Of a stretch of 41,893 nt of DNA, positions 33,039-41,893 are shown piece after piece; positions within the stretch are counted from its first letter, which is position 1, and every line of letters begins with the position of its first letter. This DNA comes from RGIG5952 sp045603485 (GTDB lineage Bacteria > Verrucomicrobiota > Kiritimatiellia > RFP12 > JAAYLN01), in the NCBI GenBank assembly GCA_045603485.1, contig JAZUMF010000044.1, positions 1 to 41,893 on the forward strand, read 5' to 3'. The position numbers were made by a program, and so were the translations under genes. The notes beneath the pieces are model-generated. The model had not been told where the DNA came from. It searched no databases and was given only the letters and a program-made list of their open reading frames with translations.

Positions 33039-34562
33039 CTAAGGGCCAGGATTCCTAAACTTCAAAGAAATTGATTCTGCCTTACCGCCGACCAATGCGA
33101 CCTTAAGGTTGTTTGCATTTGGTATAGTGCCAAAGAAAACAGCCCTGCGCACACCCGGTAAAACACCAGATGACGCTATAATTTTACCGTTGTTGTCGAC
33201 CAGATTTATCTTGATGATACTCTTCGGCATATCTGAAACGACATTTTCAATCAATGCCATAGCCATTAGATTTGTTTGAGTTTCAGGATTGTCGACATTC
33301 TTTCCGCGTCCCCATGCCGCGGCGCGGCGCATTGTATCGTCAAGTCCATAAACGCCTAACTGAAGACGCCCTTCCGAAAACTGCTCAATTAAGACATCTG
33401 GGATAACATCGGTAAAATAACGCTCCATCTTTTCAGTATTCAATCTTGTAAAAATCATTGATGCGACACGATCAAAACCTCGTCCTAAAGGAAGGGCAAA
33501 TTGTACATTTTGATCATGCCAGGAAGCAAATGGATATCTCAAAAACGAATCATGGCAAATAATCACATATCTATTCGTTCCTGGCTGGCGAACAAAAATC
33601 GGATTGCGTCTATATACAACATTCTTTGCCGAAATTCTTAAAGGGCGCCAATCCTCAACCTTAGTGCCGGGATTTGAAATGACAAGCCTCCTGTCTTCTT
33701 TTTCCCAGCACCCGGGAGCGCGTCCTTCTAGAACATCAGCTGGTACTGGTGAATTGTAAAATGGAAAATCAGGAAGATCGGGGAACCATAAATCGCGCAT
33801 ACGACCTAGCAAATCCCTATAGATACAATAACACCCATAGGCATTTTCATGCTTATCCTCCTTGTAGTATACCTCATGTCCTAAAGCAACCTCATGTTGT
33901 AAAGACTCAAGCATAAAAAATACATTTGTACATACTGGTGATTCTTTTAAGGCCTCTCTCAAATCCTCTCTGAATGATTCACGCCTATGCGATGCTATCA
34001 TTGGCAGAATTTTTTCAGAATGGACATGAATCTTCATTGGTGTAAAGACCTGTAAGAAACGAGAACCGTGAGCTTCAGCCCAAGCGACACGACCTTCAAA
34101 AAGCGTCACCCAATCGGCAATTGTTTGTTTATCCATTCGGATAATACCCATATAATCCTCTACTTCAGGCCATTTATACAAACCGGCGAAGTCCTCCTCT
34201 GCTCCGGGCTGGGCTCTGTCAGCAGGGTCAATTCTTCCAAAAATCCATCCGTCCTTCCCGGGAACACTGTTCCGTGCAGGACTTTTCAGCCAATTAAAAT
34301 GCAAATACTTGTAGCAGGAAATTATCTCATATCGCCAAGCAAAATTGTCGTTATACCATCTTTCAGTGGCTCTTCCCCACTCCTTTGCAGGCAAAGCTTG
34401 ATAATTAGGTTTTGGCTCCAAAGCCCTATTTTCAACAAATGCACTATCTGAAAAATCTGGCCAGCCGATAAGTTTTGCCGAAAACTTAAAACAAATTCCA
34501 GAAATGAGAATTAAAACCCAAACTACCGTAAAAAAGAGATCAACTTTAGCTAGCTTCTTCAT
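33039..34562 (-). CDS. AlgJ/AlgX-like SGNH O-acetylation protein
   Basis: The start is ATG 34562 with GAGG 8 nt upstream (507 aa); the GTG at 34571 is less likely. One N-terminal transmembrane helix (about 8-28) anchors a large periplasmic part. GKDGWIFGR is the AlgX/AlgJ entry motif, and YYKEDKHENAYG stands for the family's D-x-H catalytic pair. HDSF near 350 is where the nucleophile Ser is expected. The C-terminal region is a beta-rich extension. It works with the AlgI-type MBOAT just upstream, receiving acetyl groups and transferring them to an exported polysaccharide. No alginate polymerase genes were seen, so the polymer is unknown. Confidence 0.85.
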   Translation of the reverse strand: MKKLAKVDLFFTVVWVLILISGICFKFSAKLIGWPDFSDSAFVENRALEPKPNYQALPAKEWGRATERWYNDNFAWRYEIISCYKYLHFNWLKSPARNSVPGKDGWIFGRIDPADRAQPGAEEDFAGLYKWPEVEDYMGIIRMDKQTIADWVTLFEGRVAWAEAHGSRFLQVFTPMKIHVHSEKILPMIASHRRESFREDLREALKESPVCTNVFFMLESLQHEVALGHEVYYKEDKHENAYGCYCIYRDLLGRMRDLWFPDLPDFPFYNSPVPADVLEGRAPGCWEKEDRRLVISNPGTKVEDWRPLRISAKNVVYRRNPIFVRQPGTNRYVIICHDSFLRYPFASWHDQNVQFALPLGRGFDRVASMIFTRLNTEKMERYFTDVIPDVLIEQFSEGRLQLGVYGLDDTMRRAAAWGRGKNVDNPETQTNLMAMALIENVVSDMPKSIIKINLVDNNGKIIASSGVLPGVRRAVFFGTIPNANNLKVALVGGKAESISLKFRNPGP

Positions 34563-34573
34563 CTGCGGCACCT

Positions 34574-36043
34574 CTAAAATCTAAAATAAATAAACGGATT
34601 ATATGAGCCACCTGCTATGAAAAGTATGGCAAGAGCCGCCAAAATCGTGATTATAAACCAAACGGCAAAATTGCACAAAGGATGAAGCGAACCGTCATCG
34701 CGGGTCAAAAGCCTTCTAAAAAATGGAACTACAGGATACGCAAAAATAATACCAACGGCCATAGTGATTAAAAACTTTGGCGCGGCATCTACATATAACA
34801 GCATAGTTTCACGCCCAGGCTCTGCAAGGCCAAAAAGTGACGCGAAAATCGTTTTTGCTGAAATAAAAGTTTCTGATCGGAAGAGAACCCATCCCGTTAC
34901 AAAAACCGCAATTGTATATATATGACCTATAAGCCAAATTCCACAAGTTTTTTTCTCATTTCGCGACTTACTATTGCTCAAACCCGTAAAGAAACGCTCA
35001 AGCATCAAAAAAAGACCATGCCAAAGCCCCCAGACAACAAACATAATACTGGCTCCGTGCCAGAGACCGCATAGTGCAAATACTATAAGACTATTCACGC
35101 AAGTCCTAAAAAGGCCCTTTCGGTTACCTCCAAGCGGTATATAGAGATAATCACGAAACCAAGTTGAAAGAGAGATATGCCATCTTCTCCAGAATTCTCT
35201 GACTGAAGAAGAACAATATGGATGCCTAAAGTTCTCGAGAAAATCAAACCCTAGCATCCTGCCAATACCGATTGCCATATCGGAATAACCTGAAAAATCG
35301 TAATAGATTTGCAAAGTATATGCACCCACAGCAAGCCAGGCAATATCTGCTGGGAGAGCAATGCCGGCATCGGCATACTTCCATGCGGAATCGGCAAACT
35401 CGGCAACGGTATTTGCTACCACCGCCTTTTTAATCAACCCGCACAAAAAACGGCGCATACCCGAAGCAATACGCGAAGACGATGTGTCGCGATCAAGTAA
35501 ATTAGCCTCAATGTCAACATAGCGAACAATAGGACCCGCAACAAGCTGCGGGAACATCGTTATGTAGCACGCAAAATTCAAAATTCCACGCGACGGCCTT
35601 ACATCCCCGCGATATACATCAATAACATAACTCATCGCCTGAAAGGTATAAAAGCTGATACCCAAAGGAAGCGCAATCTCAGGAACCGGGATAGAAATCC
35701 CAGGAATCAAATTCAAAGATGAAACGACAAATCCCGCATACTTAAACCACCCAAGAAAAATAAGATTTCCGGCAACAGAAAATCCTAAAATCCATCTTCT
35801 GAACTTGCAGCTTTGTGAAATTATGCGAGCAAAAATATCATTAAAAACAATACTAAAGCAAAGCCAAGCAACACCAAGTCCTTCACCCCAAAAATAAAAA
35901 CAAAGGCTGTAAAGAAGCAACACTGCATTGATTATCCGCCAAGGCTCCACTTTAAACAAGTGAAAAAACCTCTCAAGCGTCCAACAGGAAAGCAATACGA
36001 TCGGTAGAAAAACAGTAACAAAAAATGGTGTACTAAAAATCAT
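34574..36043 (-). CDS. AlgI-like MBOAT O-acyltransferase
   Basis: This 489-aa polytopic membrane protein (about 11 helices) has the MBOAT signatures FWRRWHISLSTWFRDYLYIPLGGNRKG and LCGLWHGASIMFVVWGLWHG with the catalytic His, and FPQLVAGPIVRY upstream. AlgI-type proteins pass an acetyl group across the inner membrane to a periplasmic partner. The AlgJ-like gene follows 11 nt downstream. It is preceded by a terminator for the permease gene. Confidence 0.93.
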   Translation of the reverse strand: MIFSTPFFVTVFLPIVLLSCWTLERFFHLFKVEPWRIINAVLLLYSLCFYFWGEGLGVAWLCFSIVFNDIFARIISQSCKFRRWILGFSVAGNLIFLGWFKYAGFVVSSLNLIPGISIPVPEIALPLGISFYTFQAMSYVIDVYRGDVRPSRGILNFACYITMFPQLVAGPIVRYVDIEANLLDRDTSSSRIASGMRRFLCGLIKKAVVANTVAEFADSAWKYADAGIALPADIAWLAVGAYTLQIYYDFSGYSDMAIGIGRMLGFDFLENFRHPYCSSSVREFWRRWHISLSTWFRDYLYIPLGGNRKGLFRTCVNSLIVFALCGLWHGASIMFVVWGLWHGLFLMLERFFTGLSNSKSRNEKKTCGIWLIGHIYTIAVFVTGWVLFRSETFISAKTIFASLFGLAEPGRETMLLYVDAAPKFLITMAVGIIFAYPVVPFFRRLLTRDDGSLHPLCNFAVWFIITILAALAILFIAGGSYNPFIYFRF

Positions 36044-36078
36044 ATACGATAAAATACGCTATTGCTGAAAGATAAAAA

Positions 36079-36104
36079 TGCGGTGGGAGTTAACTCCCAC
36101 CGCA
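36079..36104 (-). terminator. Rho-independent terminator of the NCS2 permease gene
   Basis: A perfect 26-nt palindrome with 13-bp arms (GCGGTGGGAGTTAA...) is followed on the minus strand by TTTTTATC. It lies 14 nt after the permease stop codon and ends that transcript before the AlgI gene. Confidence 0.92.
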
Positions 36105-36118
36105 ACTGTAAACAAGCC

Positions 36119-37534
36119 CTACATTAAAGCATATTGGGCGATAAAGAGAACTGTGAGAATATACATAATCCAATGGATACGCTTGGTATTGCCGGCTAAA
36201 AGATTAATAAGCGTGTAAGAAATAACGCCGAACATAATACCTTCAGAGATTGAATAGGTAAATGGCATGGCGGCAATGGCAAGAAATGCCGGAATCGCCT
36301 CTCCCGCGTCCTTCCATTCAATATCAGCACAAGATGAAAGCATCATATAGCCGACGATAATCAATGCTGGAGCCGTTGCAAAACCTGGAATTGCAAGGAA
36401 AATCGGAGCAAAGAGAATCGCCAAAGCAAAGAGAATCGCAGAAACAACGGCAGTAAGACCCGTGCGACCGCCAGCCATGACACCAGATGCCGACTCTACA
36501 TAGGTTGTTGTGGTGGAGGTGCCGAAGACAGCACCAACCGATGTAGCAATCGAGTCGGCGCAAAGAGCACCAGAGATACGAGGAAGCCTTCCCTTGTCAT
36601 CAAGGAACTTACCCTTCATTGATACACCGATAAGTGTTCCCAAGGTATCAAAAAGGTCGACAAAGAAAAATGCAAACATCACGACAAAGAAGTCCAAGGT
36701 CTTAATAAGAGACCACCCGCTACCGACAACCTCATTATTGACAGTATGAGTCCATAACTCGGGATTAAACAAAGCGCCGCAGGTTGAACCAAACTCTTGG
36801 AAGGTCTTTGAGATATCACCAGTTGAGAAACTTGGATATGTGGAGAAGAAACCCTTTGATGGATCTGGCACAAAGATGCCGCAACACTCACAAACCATAC
36901 CAAGAATCCATGTTGCAAGAATACCTAAAAGGATTGCTCCTTTAATATTCTTGACCAGCATAAAGCCGGTAATGATCGTACCTGCCAATGCAAGAACGGC
37001 GGTAATTCCATGGGTGTGGAAATCAACATTCTTAAAGCTCACCAGTGAAACAAGCGTTGCATCGTTGTTTACAACAATCTTTGCAGTCTGAAGAGCGATA
37101 AAACAGATGAAAAGACCTATACCTGCTGCGACTGCGCGCTTTAGCGAAAGAGGAATAGAATTGAAAATTCCCTCGCGCACAGGTGTAAGAGAGAGAGCCA
37201 AAAAGACCAATCCCTCAACAAAAACTGCAAAAAGGGCAAACTGCCAACTATAGCCCATACCCAAAACAACGCCGAAGGTCAAGAACGCATTGAGACCCAT
37301 GCCTGGAGCCAAGACGAATGGATAATTCGACATAAGTGCCATCAGAAGAGTACCTACTACGGCAGCCAGTGCCGTCGCTACAAAAACTCCACCGCGTGGA
37401 ATACCGGCAATAGAGAGAATATTCGGGTTTACCGCAAGGATATACGCCATCGTCATAAATGTCGTAATACCGGCAATAATCTCCGTGCGGACATTAGTCC
37501 CTGACTTGTTCAGTTTAAACAATCTTTCCAGCAT
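36119..37534 (-). CDS. NCS2/AzgA-type purine permease
   Basis: This 471-aa protein has AGGAG before ATG 37534. It begins TEIIAGITTFMTMAYILAVNP, then GMGLNAFLTF and the DLFDTLGTLIGV and GTSTTTTYVESASGV motifs of the AzgA/PbuG subgroup, with about 12-14 membrane helices. It imports adenine, guanine or hypoxanthine by proton symport; the exact purine is not fixed by sequence. A strong terminator follows. The CocE-type gene upstream ends 55 nt away. Confidence 0.95.
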   Translation of the reverse strand: MLERLFKLNKSGTNVRTEIIAGITTFMTMAYILAVNPNILSIAGIPRGGVFVATALAAVVGTLLMALMSNYPFVLAPGMGLNAFLTFGVVLGMGYSWQFALFAVFVEGLVFLALSLTPVREGIFNSIPLSLKRAVAAGIGLFICFIALQTAKIVVNNDATLVSLVSFKNVDFHTHGITAVLALAGTIITGFMLVKNIKGAILLGILATWILGMVCECCGIFVPDPSKGFFSTYPSFSTGDISKTFQEFGSTCGALFNPELWTHTVNNEVVGSGWSLIKTLDFFVVMFAFFFVDLFDTLGTLIGVSMKGKFLDDKGRLPRISGALCADSIATSVGAVFGTSTTTTYVESASGVMAGGRTGLTAVVSAILFALAILFAPIFLAIPGFATAPALIIVGYMMLSSCADIEWKDAGEAIPAFLAIAAMPFTYSISEGIMFGVISYTLINLLAGNTKRIHWIMYILTVLFIAQYALM

Positions 37535-37589
37535 GATTTACTCCTATTAGGGTTGGTTGATAAAAGACATCCCCGGAAGGGACGGCAAA

Positions 37590-39179
37590 TTAAAAATCAC
37601 TTTCAAAAAGGGAGAGACAGGCCTCACCCAGCTCAACAGTATTCGTTGCAATATCAGATCCCGTCTGATACGCCTGAATACCCCTTCGGTTTGTATGAAC
37701 AAAGTAATAAGGGAAGCATGATGACGAAATATCCAAGCGAAGCCGATCTCCCTCCTCAATCACAAACGAATGGACAGGGAACTTAAAGTCAAGCTCTACA
37801 AAAGAACCCGCTGTATAATCGGGATGCTCATAGCAAAGTGTCCGAATATCATCGCGAAGACTCCAAGTCTTGTCGCCCTTAATGATGGATAGCCTGACAT
37901 AGAAACAAGTATCGGGACAGTTAGATTTAACTCTTAACTTAACCGTTCCCTCACCCTCCATCAAATGACGGCCCTTAATCGGCTCTCCGATAAAGCTCTT
38001 AATGTCATAACGCGAATTTGGAGGATCCTGCAACTGCATACCTCCAAAACAACTGCAAATTCCACCCTTGAAATGGGCAGGAGCGACAGGATTGTACAAA
38101 TAAGACATCTCGCTCTTTTCTTCTGGCTCGGATGACAGCGTTTGATCCTTATGAAGGTAAAGATTCCACACCTTCTCACCATTGCGAATGCGGTCTGTCT
38201 TGCGCCAAGCATCTCCAAAGACGGGGAAATATGTTATACCACCAAGCTCAAAGAAGTCATTCAAAGGACGCTTGCCTCTAATATAATCAAACCACTTCAA
38301 GCCGTAATCGTAAAATGTCTCTCCCGGGAGTTTTGCATTTTCAAAATTGAGGACATTGCGACTGTCACCAAAATAAGCATGGCTATAAGGCGTAATCACC
38401 AGTGCAGACTTCTTGCGCGTCTCCTCTGGAATCTCATACCACATATCAACGACGCCTTCAGTATAAAGGTCATAGAAAGCAGTCGTCAAAAGTATTGGCG
38501 TCTTCAAATTTCGCATTGCATTGCGATAACCGATATGGCCAGACGGTAGCGTCCAATGGGGATCGTTGGGATCTTCGTGAACGACAAGCTCCTCTAAATA
38601 TGGAGCTTCTTCACCAAAAATAAAGCGTGAAGCGCCGGCGAATGGCCGTGTCAAAAATGTTTCGTCGACAAAATTACGCTGAAGGGGCTCGCTCTTCTTA
38701 TACATCCGAATAGTCCACGAACCAGAGAGCCCGGTTTTGTAAATACCGTGACGAAAAGCCAGATTGTATGGAACACAATCCTGAACGGCAAGCTCCGACG
38801 ATTTCACGCCCTCGGGATTTGAATCAAGATACGACAAGTGAACACTTGATAGATAACTCGCCCCTTGAGGATAAATCTCGCCATTATAAAACGGCTGCTT
38901 GCGAATCCAATCCATCGTTGCCAAACCATCGGCACGCTCATAAATAAGAGGTATGAATATACCCTCGCTATCGGTTATGCCACGGCAAATTTGAGAAACT
39001 ATAGCATAATCGTATGAATTCTCCTCTTCAAGCTCCTTAATTGCGTCCGCACTTGTTGAGTAATAAGGAGAACGCCTGAAAACGACAGGGAAACGCCCCT
39101 CGGCGGCAGGCTTCTTGATAACGGTAAAGAGCTTGACACCGTCAGGCATCTCCACCATTGTGGTTTCAATTACACTCAT
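37590..39179 (-). CDS. CocE/NonD-family alpha/beta hydrolase, second copy
   Basis: The start is ATG 39179 (529 aa); the long frame from 39254 has a hydrophobic N-terminus but crosses the promoter. The ribosome binding site is weak. Nucleophile motif QGASYLSS, acid region AFYDLYTEGVVDMW and base PYSHAYFGDSRN are intact, and the C-terminal jelly roll ends LRLDISSSCFPYYF. It is clearly related to the hydrolase at 16330-17958 along the whole length. A TTGCAA-17-TAAACT promoter lies upstream. Confidence 0.9.
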   Translation of the reverse strand: MSVIETTMVEMPDGVKLFTVIKKPAAEGRFPVVFRRSPYYSTSADAIKELEEENSYDYAIVSQICRGITDSEGIFIPLIYERADGLATMDWIRKQPFYNGEIYPQGASYLSSVHLSYLDSNPEGVKSSELAVQDCVPYNLAFRHGIYKTGLSGSWTIRMYKKSEPLQRNFVDETFLTRPFAGASRFIFGEEAPYLEELVVHEDPNDPHWTLPSGHIGYRNAMRNLKTPILLTTAFYDLYTEGVVDMWYEIPEETRKKSALVITPYSHAYFGDSRNVLNFENAKLPGETFYDYGLKWFDYIRGKRPLNDFFELGGITYFPVFGDAWRKTDRIRNGEKVWNLYLHKDQTLSSEPEEKSEMSYLYNPVAPAHFKGGICSCFGGMQLQDPPNSRYDIKSFIGEPIKGRHLMEGEGTVKLRVKSNCPDTCFYVRLSIIKGDKTWSLRDDIRTLCYEHPDYTAGSFVELDFKFPVHSFVIEEGDRLRLDISSSCFPYYFVHTNRRGIQAYQTGSDIATNTVELGEACLSLFESDF

Positions 39180-39254
39180 AATCAAAAAATCCAAAGATAA
39201 GTTGAATAAGAATACTAAAGGGCAACCGATGACCCCATTTTGCGAACTACCCAT

Positions 39255-39283
39255 AGTTTAACAAAGTTGAGATTTGATTGCAA
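39255..39283 (-). promoter_or_regulatory. Promoter of the second CocE-type gene
   Basis: On the minus strand TTGCAA (39283-39278) and TAAACT (39260-39255) are separated by 17 nt. This would start transcription near 39248, about 70 nt before ATG 39179. Confidence 0.45.
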
Positions 39284-39321
39284 AATAAAACTGCTTGCCA
39301 TCAACCATTCAAAATTGCACC

Positions 39322-39350
39322 TTGCGATTAACCTACAAATCTGATAACAT
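39322..39350 (+). promoter_or_regulatory. Promoter of the DUF2341 gene
   Basis: TTGCGA (39322-39327), 17 nt and TAACAT (39345-39350) stand about 20 nt before ATG 39376, giving a short leader with AAGGATG as ribosome binding site. Confidence 0.45.
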
Positions 39351-39375
39351 TGATTCTTCAAAGAAGGATGACAAT

Positions 39376-40482
39376 ATGAGAATCGCATTTACATTGCTTA
39401 TATCTTTCATTTCTCTCACATCTTTTTCGGCAGAAAGAGTCAGGGCATTAAAACCGAAGTATACATCCAAGATGACAGTTGCTGGATATACTGGAGAATC
39501 GACTCTGACAAACTTCCCAGTCGCTGTACGAATTTCACCTAGTAAGATTGAAGGCTTTAGCTACGATCAGTGCGGCGGAGCAGCCGACATCTCATTCTCT
39601 GGTGCAGACGGTAAGACGCTCCCATACGAAATTGAGTCTTGGAATACAGGTGGTGAATCCCTTGCTTGGGTTTCAATTCCAGAGGTCACCACCAATACTC
39701 CAACAACCTTTACAATGAATTGGAAACACAGTGTGGAGCCTCAATTAAACTCCACATCTGTTTGGATAAATGCAGACTATAAAGGCGTGTGGCATATGAA
39801 TGAATATGACGCCTCTGAATTAAAGCAATCAGACTCGACAGGAAATGGTTTCACCGTCAATTATAAGGCATCCAATAAAGCATCCGGCATTACAGACTCC
39901 TCGTTGACAGGAAAAACATTCTACCGGAAATTCGATAAAATCACAGCTGATGTTTGCGCGACAACACCAAACTTATCTTCCGCAATGAAGATGAATTGGG
40001 ATGGATGCGTTTTATCCGGCTGGGCATATTACGCTACATACGGGGCCAGCGGTCAAAAAAACTTTTTCTGGGTAAACACCTCAAGTGGCGGCTCATATTA
40101 TTGGGGGATAACCACACAATCTTATGTACTGCGCAGTAAATTCGGCACAAGTCCAGGCGAAATGCTTGGGTCTGGGCTTTCTCCCGAAAAAGGATGGTTC
40201 CATTGGGCAATTCGCATTAAAAATAAAACTTTAAGACAATATTTTCTTAATGGAGTTTTAGTGCAAGAAAAGACAATGGATGCCAAATACGCTACCTTGT
40301 CAACCACATCAGAGTGGACTTGCGGTGGTGTTACCGGCTATATCGGCGAAGTCCGCTACCAAAATGTCGCAGCCTCAGACGATTGGATTAAGGCAGAATA
40401 CGACTCTCTCATAAACAAAGAGTTTATCGTCGCATCCCCTGCAGTCCGCCGTCCTGACGCTCTACAATTCATTATAAGGTAA
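39376..40482 (+). CDS. Secreted DUF2341/LamG-like protein
   Basis: The start ATG 39376 (368 aa) has AAGGA upstream and gives a clean signal peptide (MRIAFTLLISFISLTSFSA); the longer frame from 39295 is not supported. After it, FPVAVRIS, DISFSGADGKTLPYEIE and WKHSVEPQLNSTSVW correspond to DUF2341. The second half (GVWHMNE..., GWAYYATYG, WFHWAIRIKNKTLRQYFLNGVLV) is a LamG/concanavalin-like sandwich, and YIGEVRYQNVAASDDWIKAEYDS is the typical ending. No anchor or PEP-CTERM is seen. Such proteins are common, surface or secreted, in PVC bacteria and presumably bind glycans. Confidence 0.9.
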   Translation: MRIAFTLLISFISLTSFSAERVRALKPKYTSKMTVAGYTGESTLTNFPVAVRISPSKIEGFSYDQCGGAADISFSGADGKTLPYEIESWNTGGESLAWVSIPEVTTNTPTTFTMNWKHSVEPQLNSTSVWINADYKGVWHMNEYDASELKQSDSTGNGFTVNYKASNKASGITDSSLTGKTFYRKFDKITADVCATTPNLSSAMKMNWDGCVLSGWAYYATYGASGQKNFFWVNTSSGGSYYWGITTQSYVLRSKFGTSPGEMLGSGLSPEKGWFHWAIRIKNKTLRQYFLNGVLVQEKTMDAKYATLSTTSEWTCGGVTGYIGEVRYQNVAASDDWIKAEYDSLINKEFIVASPAVRRPDALQFIIR

Positions 40483-40639
40483 TGACCTAAGATAAAACTC
40501 CAGTTAAGGCAACTTCAAAGTAAAAGGTAATTATAATTCTAAAAAAGCCGTCACCATAGACTATACTCTACCCGCAATCCAGTGTATAAACATCAAGGAT
40601 GATGCCATGTAGATAATGCACTCCCCTGCACCTAATTAT

Positions 40640-40805
40640 CCTAAATTCGGCAGTTGGATGCTGAGAATCGCTGTTCGAGGCAATAAAATCGGGGCTTTGC
40701 TCCGTTTTTGTGTTTCACCCAATTGGTGAAAGATTTGATGTTGATTTGAGCTAATGTTTTTAATGGTGAAATGCACTTTTGGAGGTTTTAACTGCCGAAT
40801 TTAGG
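40640..40805. mobile_element. MITE-like element with perfect 16-bp terminal inverted repeats
   Basis: CCTAAATTCGGCAGTT at 40640-40655 is the exact reverse complement of 40790-40805, enclosing 134 bp with no coding potential. Inside, CGGGGC-TTT-GCTCCG with a T run and the palindrome TTTCACC-CAATT-GGTGAAA (40713-40731) add structure. No clear target-site duplication was seen. It could be a non-autonomous transposon remnant or a structured RNA. Confidence 0.5.
40690..40709 (+). terminator. Terminator-like hairpin after the DUF2341 gene
   Basis: A 6-bp GC-rich stem CGGGGC/GCTCCG with a TTT loop (one G-T pair) is followed by TTTTTG on the + strand. It lies 208 nt after the stop codon, inside the inverted-repeat element, so it may act as terminator for the + strand gene. 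Confidence 0.5.
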
Positions 40806-40826
40806 TTAAAGACTTTTATAACAGCA

Positions 40827-41855
40827 CTAAACCCGCTTCTCCAATCTACCCTTCACCCCGCCAATCAATCTTCTCCACCACTTCGATTTGTTCCGCACCG
40901 TAATCTCATTTTGGTATTTCTCTCTCAAAAATGCCAAAGTTGTAGCCTCTTCAACACGCTCTGGATCCAAAAAGGCATCAATCCTCGCCATCATCTGACT
41001 TGCCCCCACAACACCCTCTGAAATCTCCTTGTAAATCGCAATCGCCCTAAGTAACCTCTCCTCCCTATAACACCTATATCCATTACCACCCATACCACCG
41101 TTATATCCACTGCCACCTTTACCGCTTTTACCACCCATTTCATCTATACCACCCTTATTTACATCGCCGACCTTCTCGCCTTTACCACCCTTAAATCCCC
41201 TAAAGACCCTTGCAACCAACACCTCATCCACAATACAATTTTTGTTCCGCACAGTAATCTCATTTTCGCTATTATCATTTACAGAATCTTCAATAGATTG
41301 CGAAGTTTCATCTATAAGAACAACCTCAGCAGGCATAGGGTCATCAAGCTCAACCAGTTGCTTTAACTTTTTCGCCATAGCCTTATATCGCATTATCGTA
41401 GAATACTTTTGTAGAAGCAGCGGTATATTCTCACCAAGCCATCCTTTAATCCCCGCATTTCGACCGACAATTCTTCCATTTTGAAATCTCAATTCATTAT
41501 CGACATAGCACTCTAAATCATGGATTAGACTACCGAAGTGTATCGCCGCTTCCTTTGAATCCTTACGGTGCATAAAGGCATCAAGAATAGCCTCCTTGCT
41601 AGGACAGTCACTAATCGTAGTACGGTTCAAAATACGCCTACGCTCCCTGGCTAATTCCCTACGACGGATATTCTCCTTTTCATAGTACTTAGGACGGATA
41701 GCCTTATGCTTAATAGTTGAAGCAGACTTACCTGTAGCCTTTATTAGCAACACAAGAGCGCAATACCTCATTGCAGGAGACGCTCCATTGCAAACGATAA
41801 AATGCGATAAAACCAAAGAAGAGAGGATATTGCCAAGCTTTGGAGACCTTGCCAT
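40827..41855 (-). CDS. Unrecognised protein with Gly-rich insert
   Basis: The 342-aa product has a hydrophobic N-terminal stretch (about 10-40) that is not a clear signal peptide. A basic segment (50-75, RRRELARERRRIL) and a conserved-looking core (100-170, CYVDNELRF, GRNAGIKGWLGENIP, MRYKAMAKKLKQLV) follow. Residues about 220-262 are Gly/Lys-rich low complexity, then helices. NEITVRNK occurs twice (about residues 199 and 317), reflecting a 25-bp DNA repeat. No family can be named. The clear core and upstream start suggest a real gene. No Shine-Dalgarno is evident at ATG 41855. Confidence 0.6.
   Translation of the reverse strand: MARSPKLGNILSSLVLSHFIVCNGASPAMRYCALVLLIKATGKSASTIKHKAIRPKYYEKENIRRRELARERRRILNRTTISDCPSKEAILDAFMHRKDSKEAAIHFGSLIHDLECYVDNELRFQNGRIVGRNAGIKGWLGENIPLLLQKYSTIMRYKAMAKKLKQLVELDDPMPAEVVLIDETSQSIEDSVNDNSENEITVRNKNCIVDEVLVARVFRGFKGGKGEKVGDVNKGGIDEMGGKSGKGGSGYNGGMGGNGYRCYREERLLRAIAIYKEISEGVVGASQMMARIDAFLDPERVEEATTLAFLREKYQNEITVRNKSKWWRRLIGGVKGRLEKRV
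40888..41266. repeat. 25-bp direct repeat in the Gly-rich protein gene
   Basis: TTGTTCCGCACCGTAATC at 40888 and its near-copy at 41242 extend to 25 bp with one mismatch (40888-40912 and 41242-41266), encoding NEITVRNK twice. The copies are 354 bp apart, a multiple of three. Confidence 0.85.
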
Positions 41856-41893
41856 TGGATTCTTCTTACCAGAAAGCTTAAAATACCTTTCTG

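Larger units (their letters stand above)
40483..40826. other. Intergenic region with a small inverted-repeat-bounded element
   Basis: The 344 bases between the convergent DUF2341 and Gly-rich protein genes contain a 166-bp segment bounded by 16-bp inverted repeats (40640-40805), inside which are a terminator-like hairpin and a small palindrome. No coding frame above short length. Confidence 0.7.

Overview
The window looks like the chromosome of an anaerobic, probably host-associated bacterium of the PVC superphylum (Kiritimatiellota/Lentisphaerota-like). This is inference. It rests on a His-type, sulfide-dependent Thi4 under a TPP riboswitch, a DUF2341/LamG secreted protein, a very long repeat-bearing IF-2, AlgI/AlgJ-type acetylation genes and Ser/Thr-kinase/zinc-finger regulatory genes. 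No rRNA, CRISPR array or complete insertion sequence was seen.

Layout. (1) 1-705: tail of a possible + strand gene, then a repeat-bearing intergenic stretch with four CCTATAAG units. (2) 706-13481, minus strand: eleven tightly packed genes, each separated by 12-38 nt and mostly preceded by a clear Shine-Dalgarno sequence. This is the most unusual part of the window. In transcription order it encodes a zinc-finger anti-sigma-like membrane protein, a coiled-coil protein whose C-terminus carries two MIM1-like motifs, an Snf7/ESCRT-III-like protein, a classical AAA+ ATPase with an N-terminal MIT-like domain (Vps4-like layout), a membrane protein with an LpoB/CsgG-like middle domain, a DUF1294 membrane protein, a Ser/Thr protein kinase, a membrane zinc-ribbon protein, two paralogous membrane-anchored P-loop GTPases (one with a large DnaJ-like Cys cluster), and a secreted/membrane protein sharing a Trp/Gly/Pro repeat with the first GTPase. 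I read it as a bacterial ESCRT-like membrane-remodelling or stress module. (3) 13468-14264: the control end of that operon, with a good promoter, a degenerate tRNA-Lys, and a sigma-factor region-4 remnant broken by a 10-bp tandem duplication and overlapping the anti-sigma-like gene.

(4) 14265-21286, minus strand: five-gene operon (FAD flavoprotein, old-yellow-enzyme-type flavoprotein, CocE-type hydrolase, class-C serine hydrolase, RluD-like pseudouridine synthase). (5) 21499-23025, plus strand: promoter, TPP riboswitch, thi4 and thiE. (6) 23081-30466, minus strand: core operon nusA-infB-rbfA-truB continuing into a Dpm1-like glycosyltransferase and a UbiA-family prenyltransferase. (7) 30569-37534: SGNH hydrolase, an unrecognised protein with its own promoter, a uridine-kinase-like enzyme, AlgJ-like and AlgI (MBOAT) proteins and an NCS2 purine permease with a strong terminator. 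(8) 37590-41893: a second CocE-type hydrolase, a secreted DUF2341/LamG protein, a small element with 16-bp inverted repeats and an unrecognised Gly-rich protein.

Domain calls were made by eye from sequence motifs. No profile search, structure prediction or composition calculation was run.
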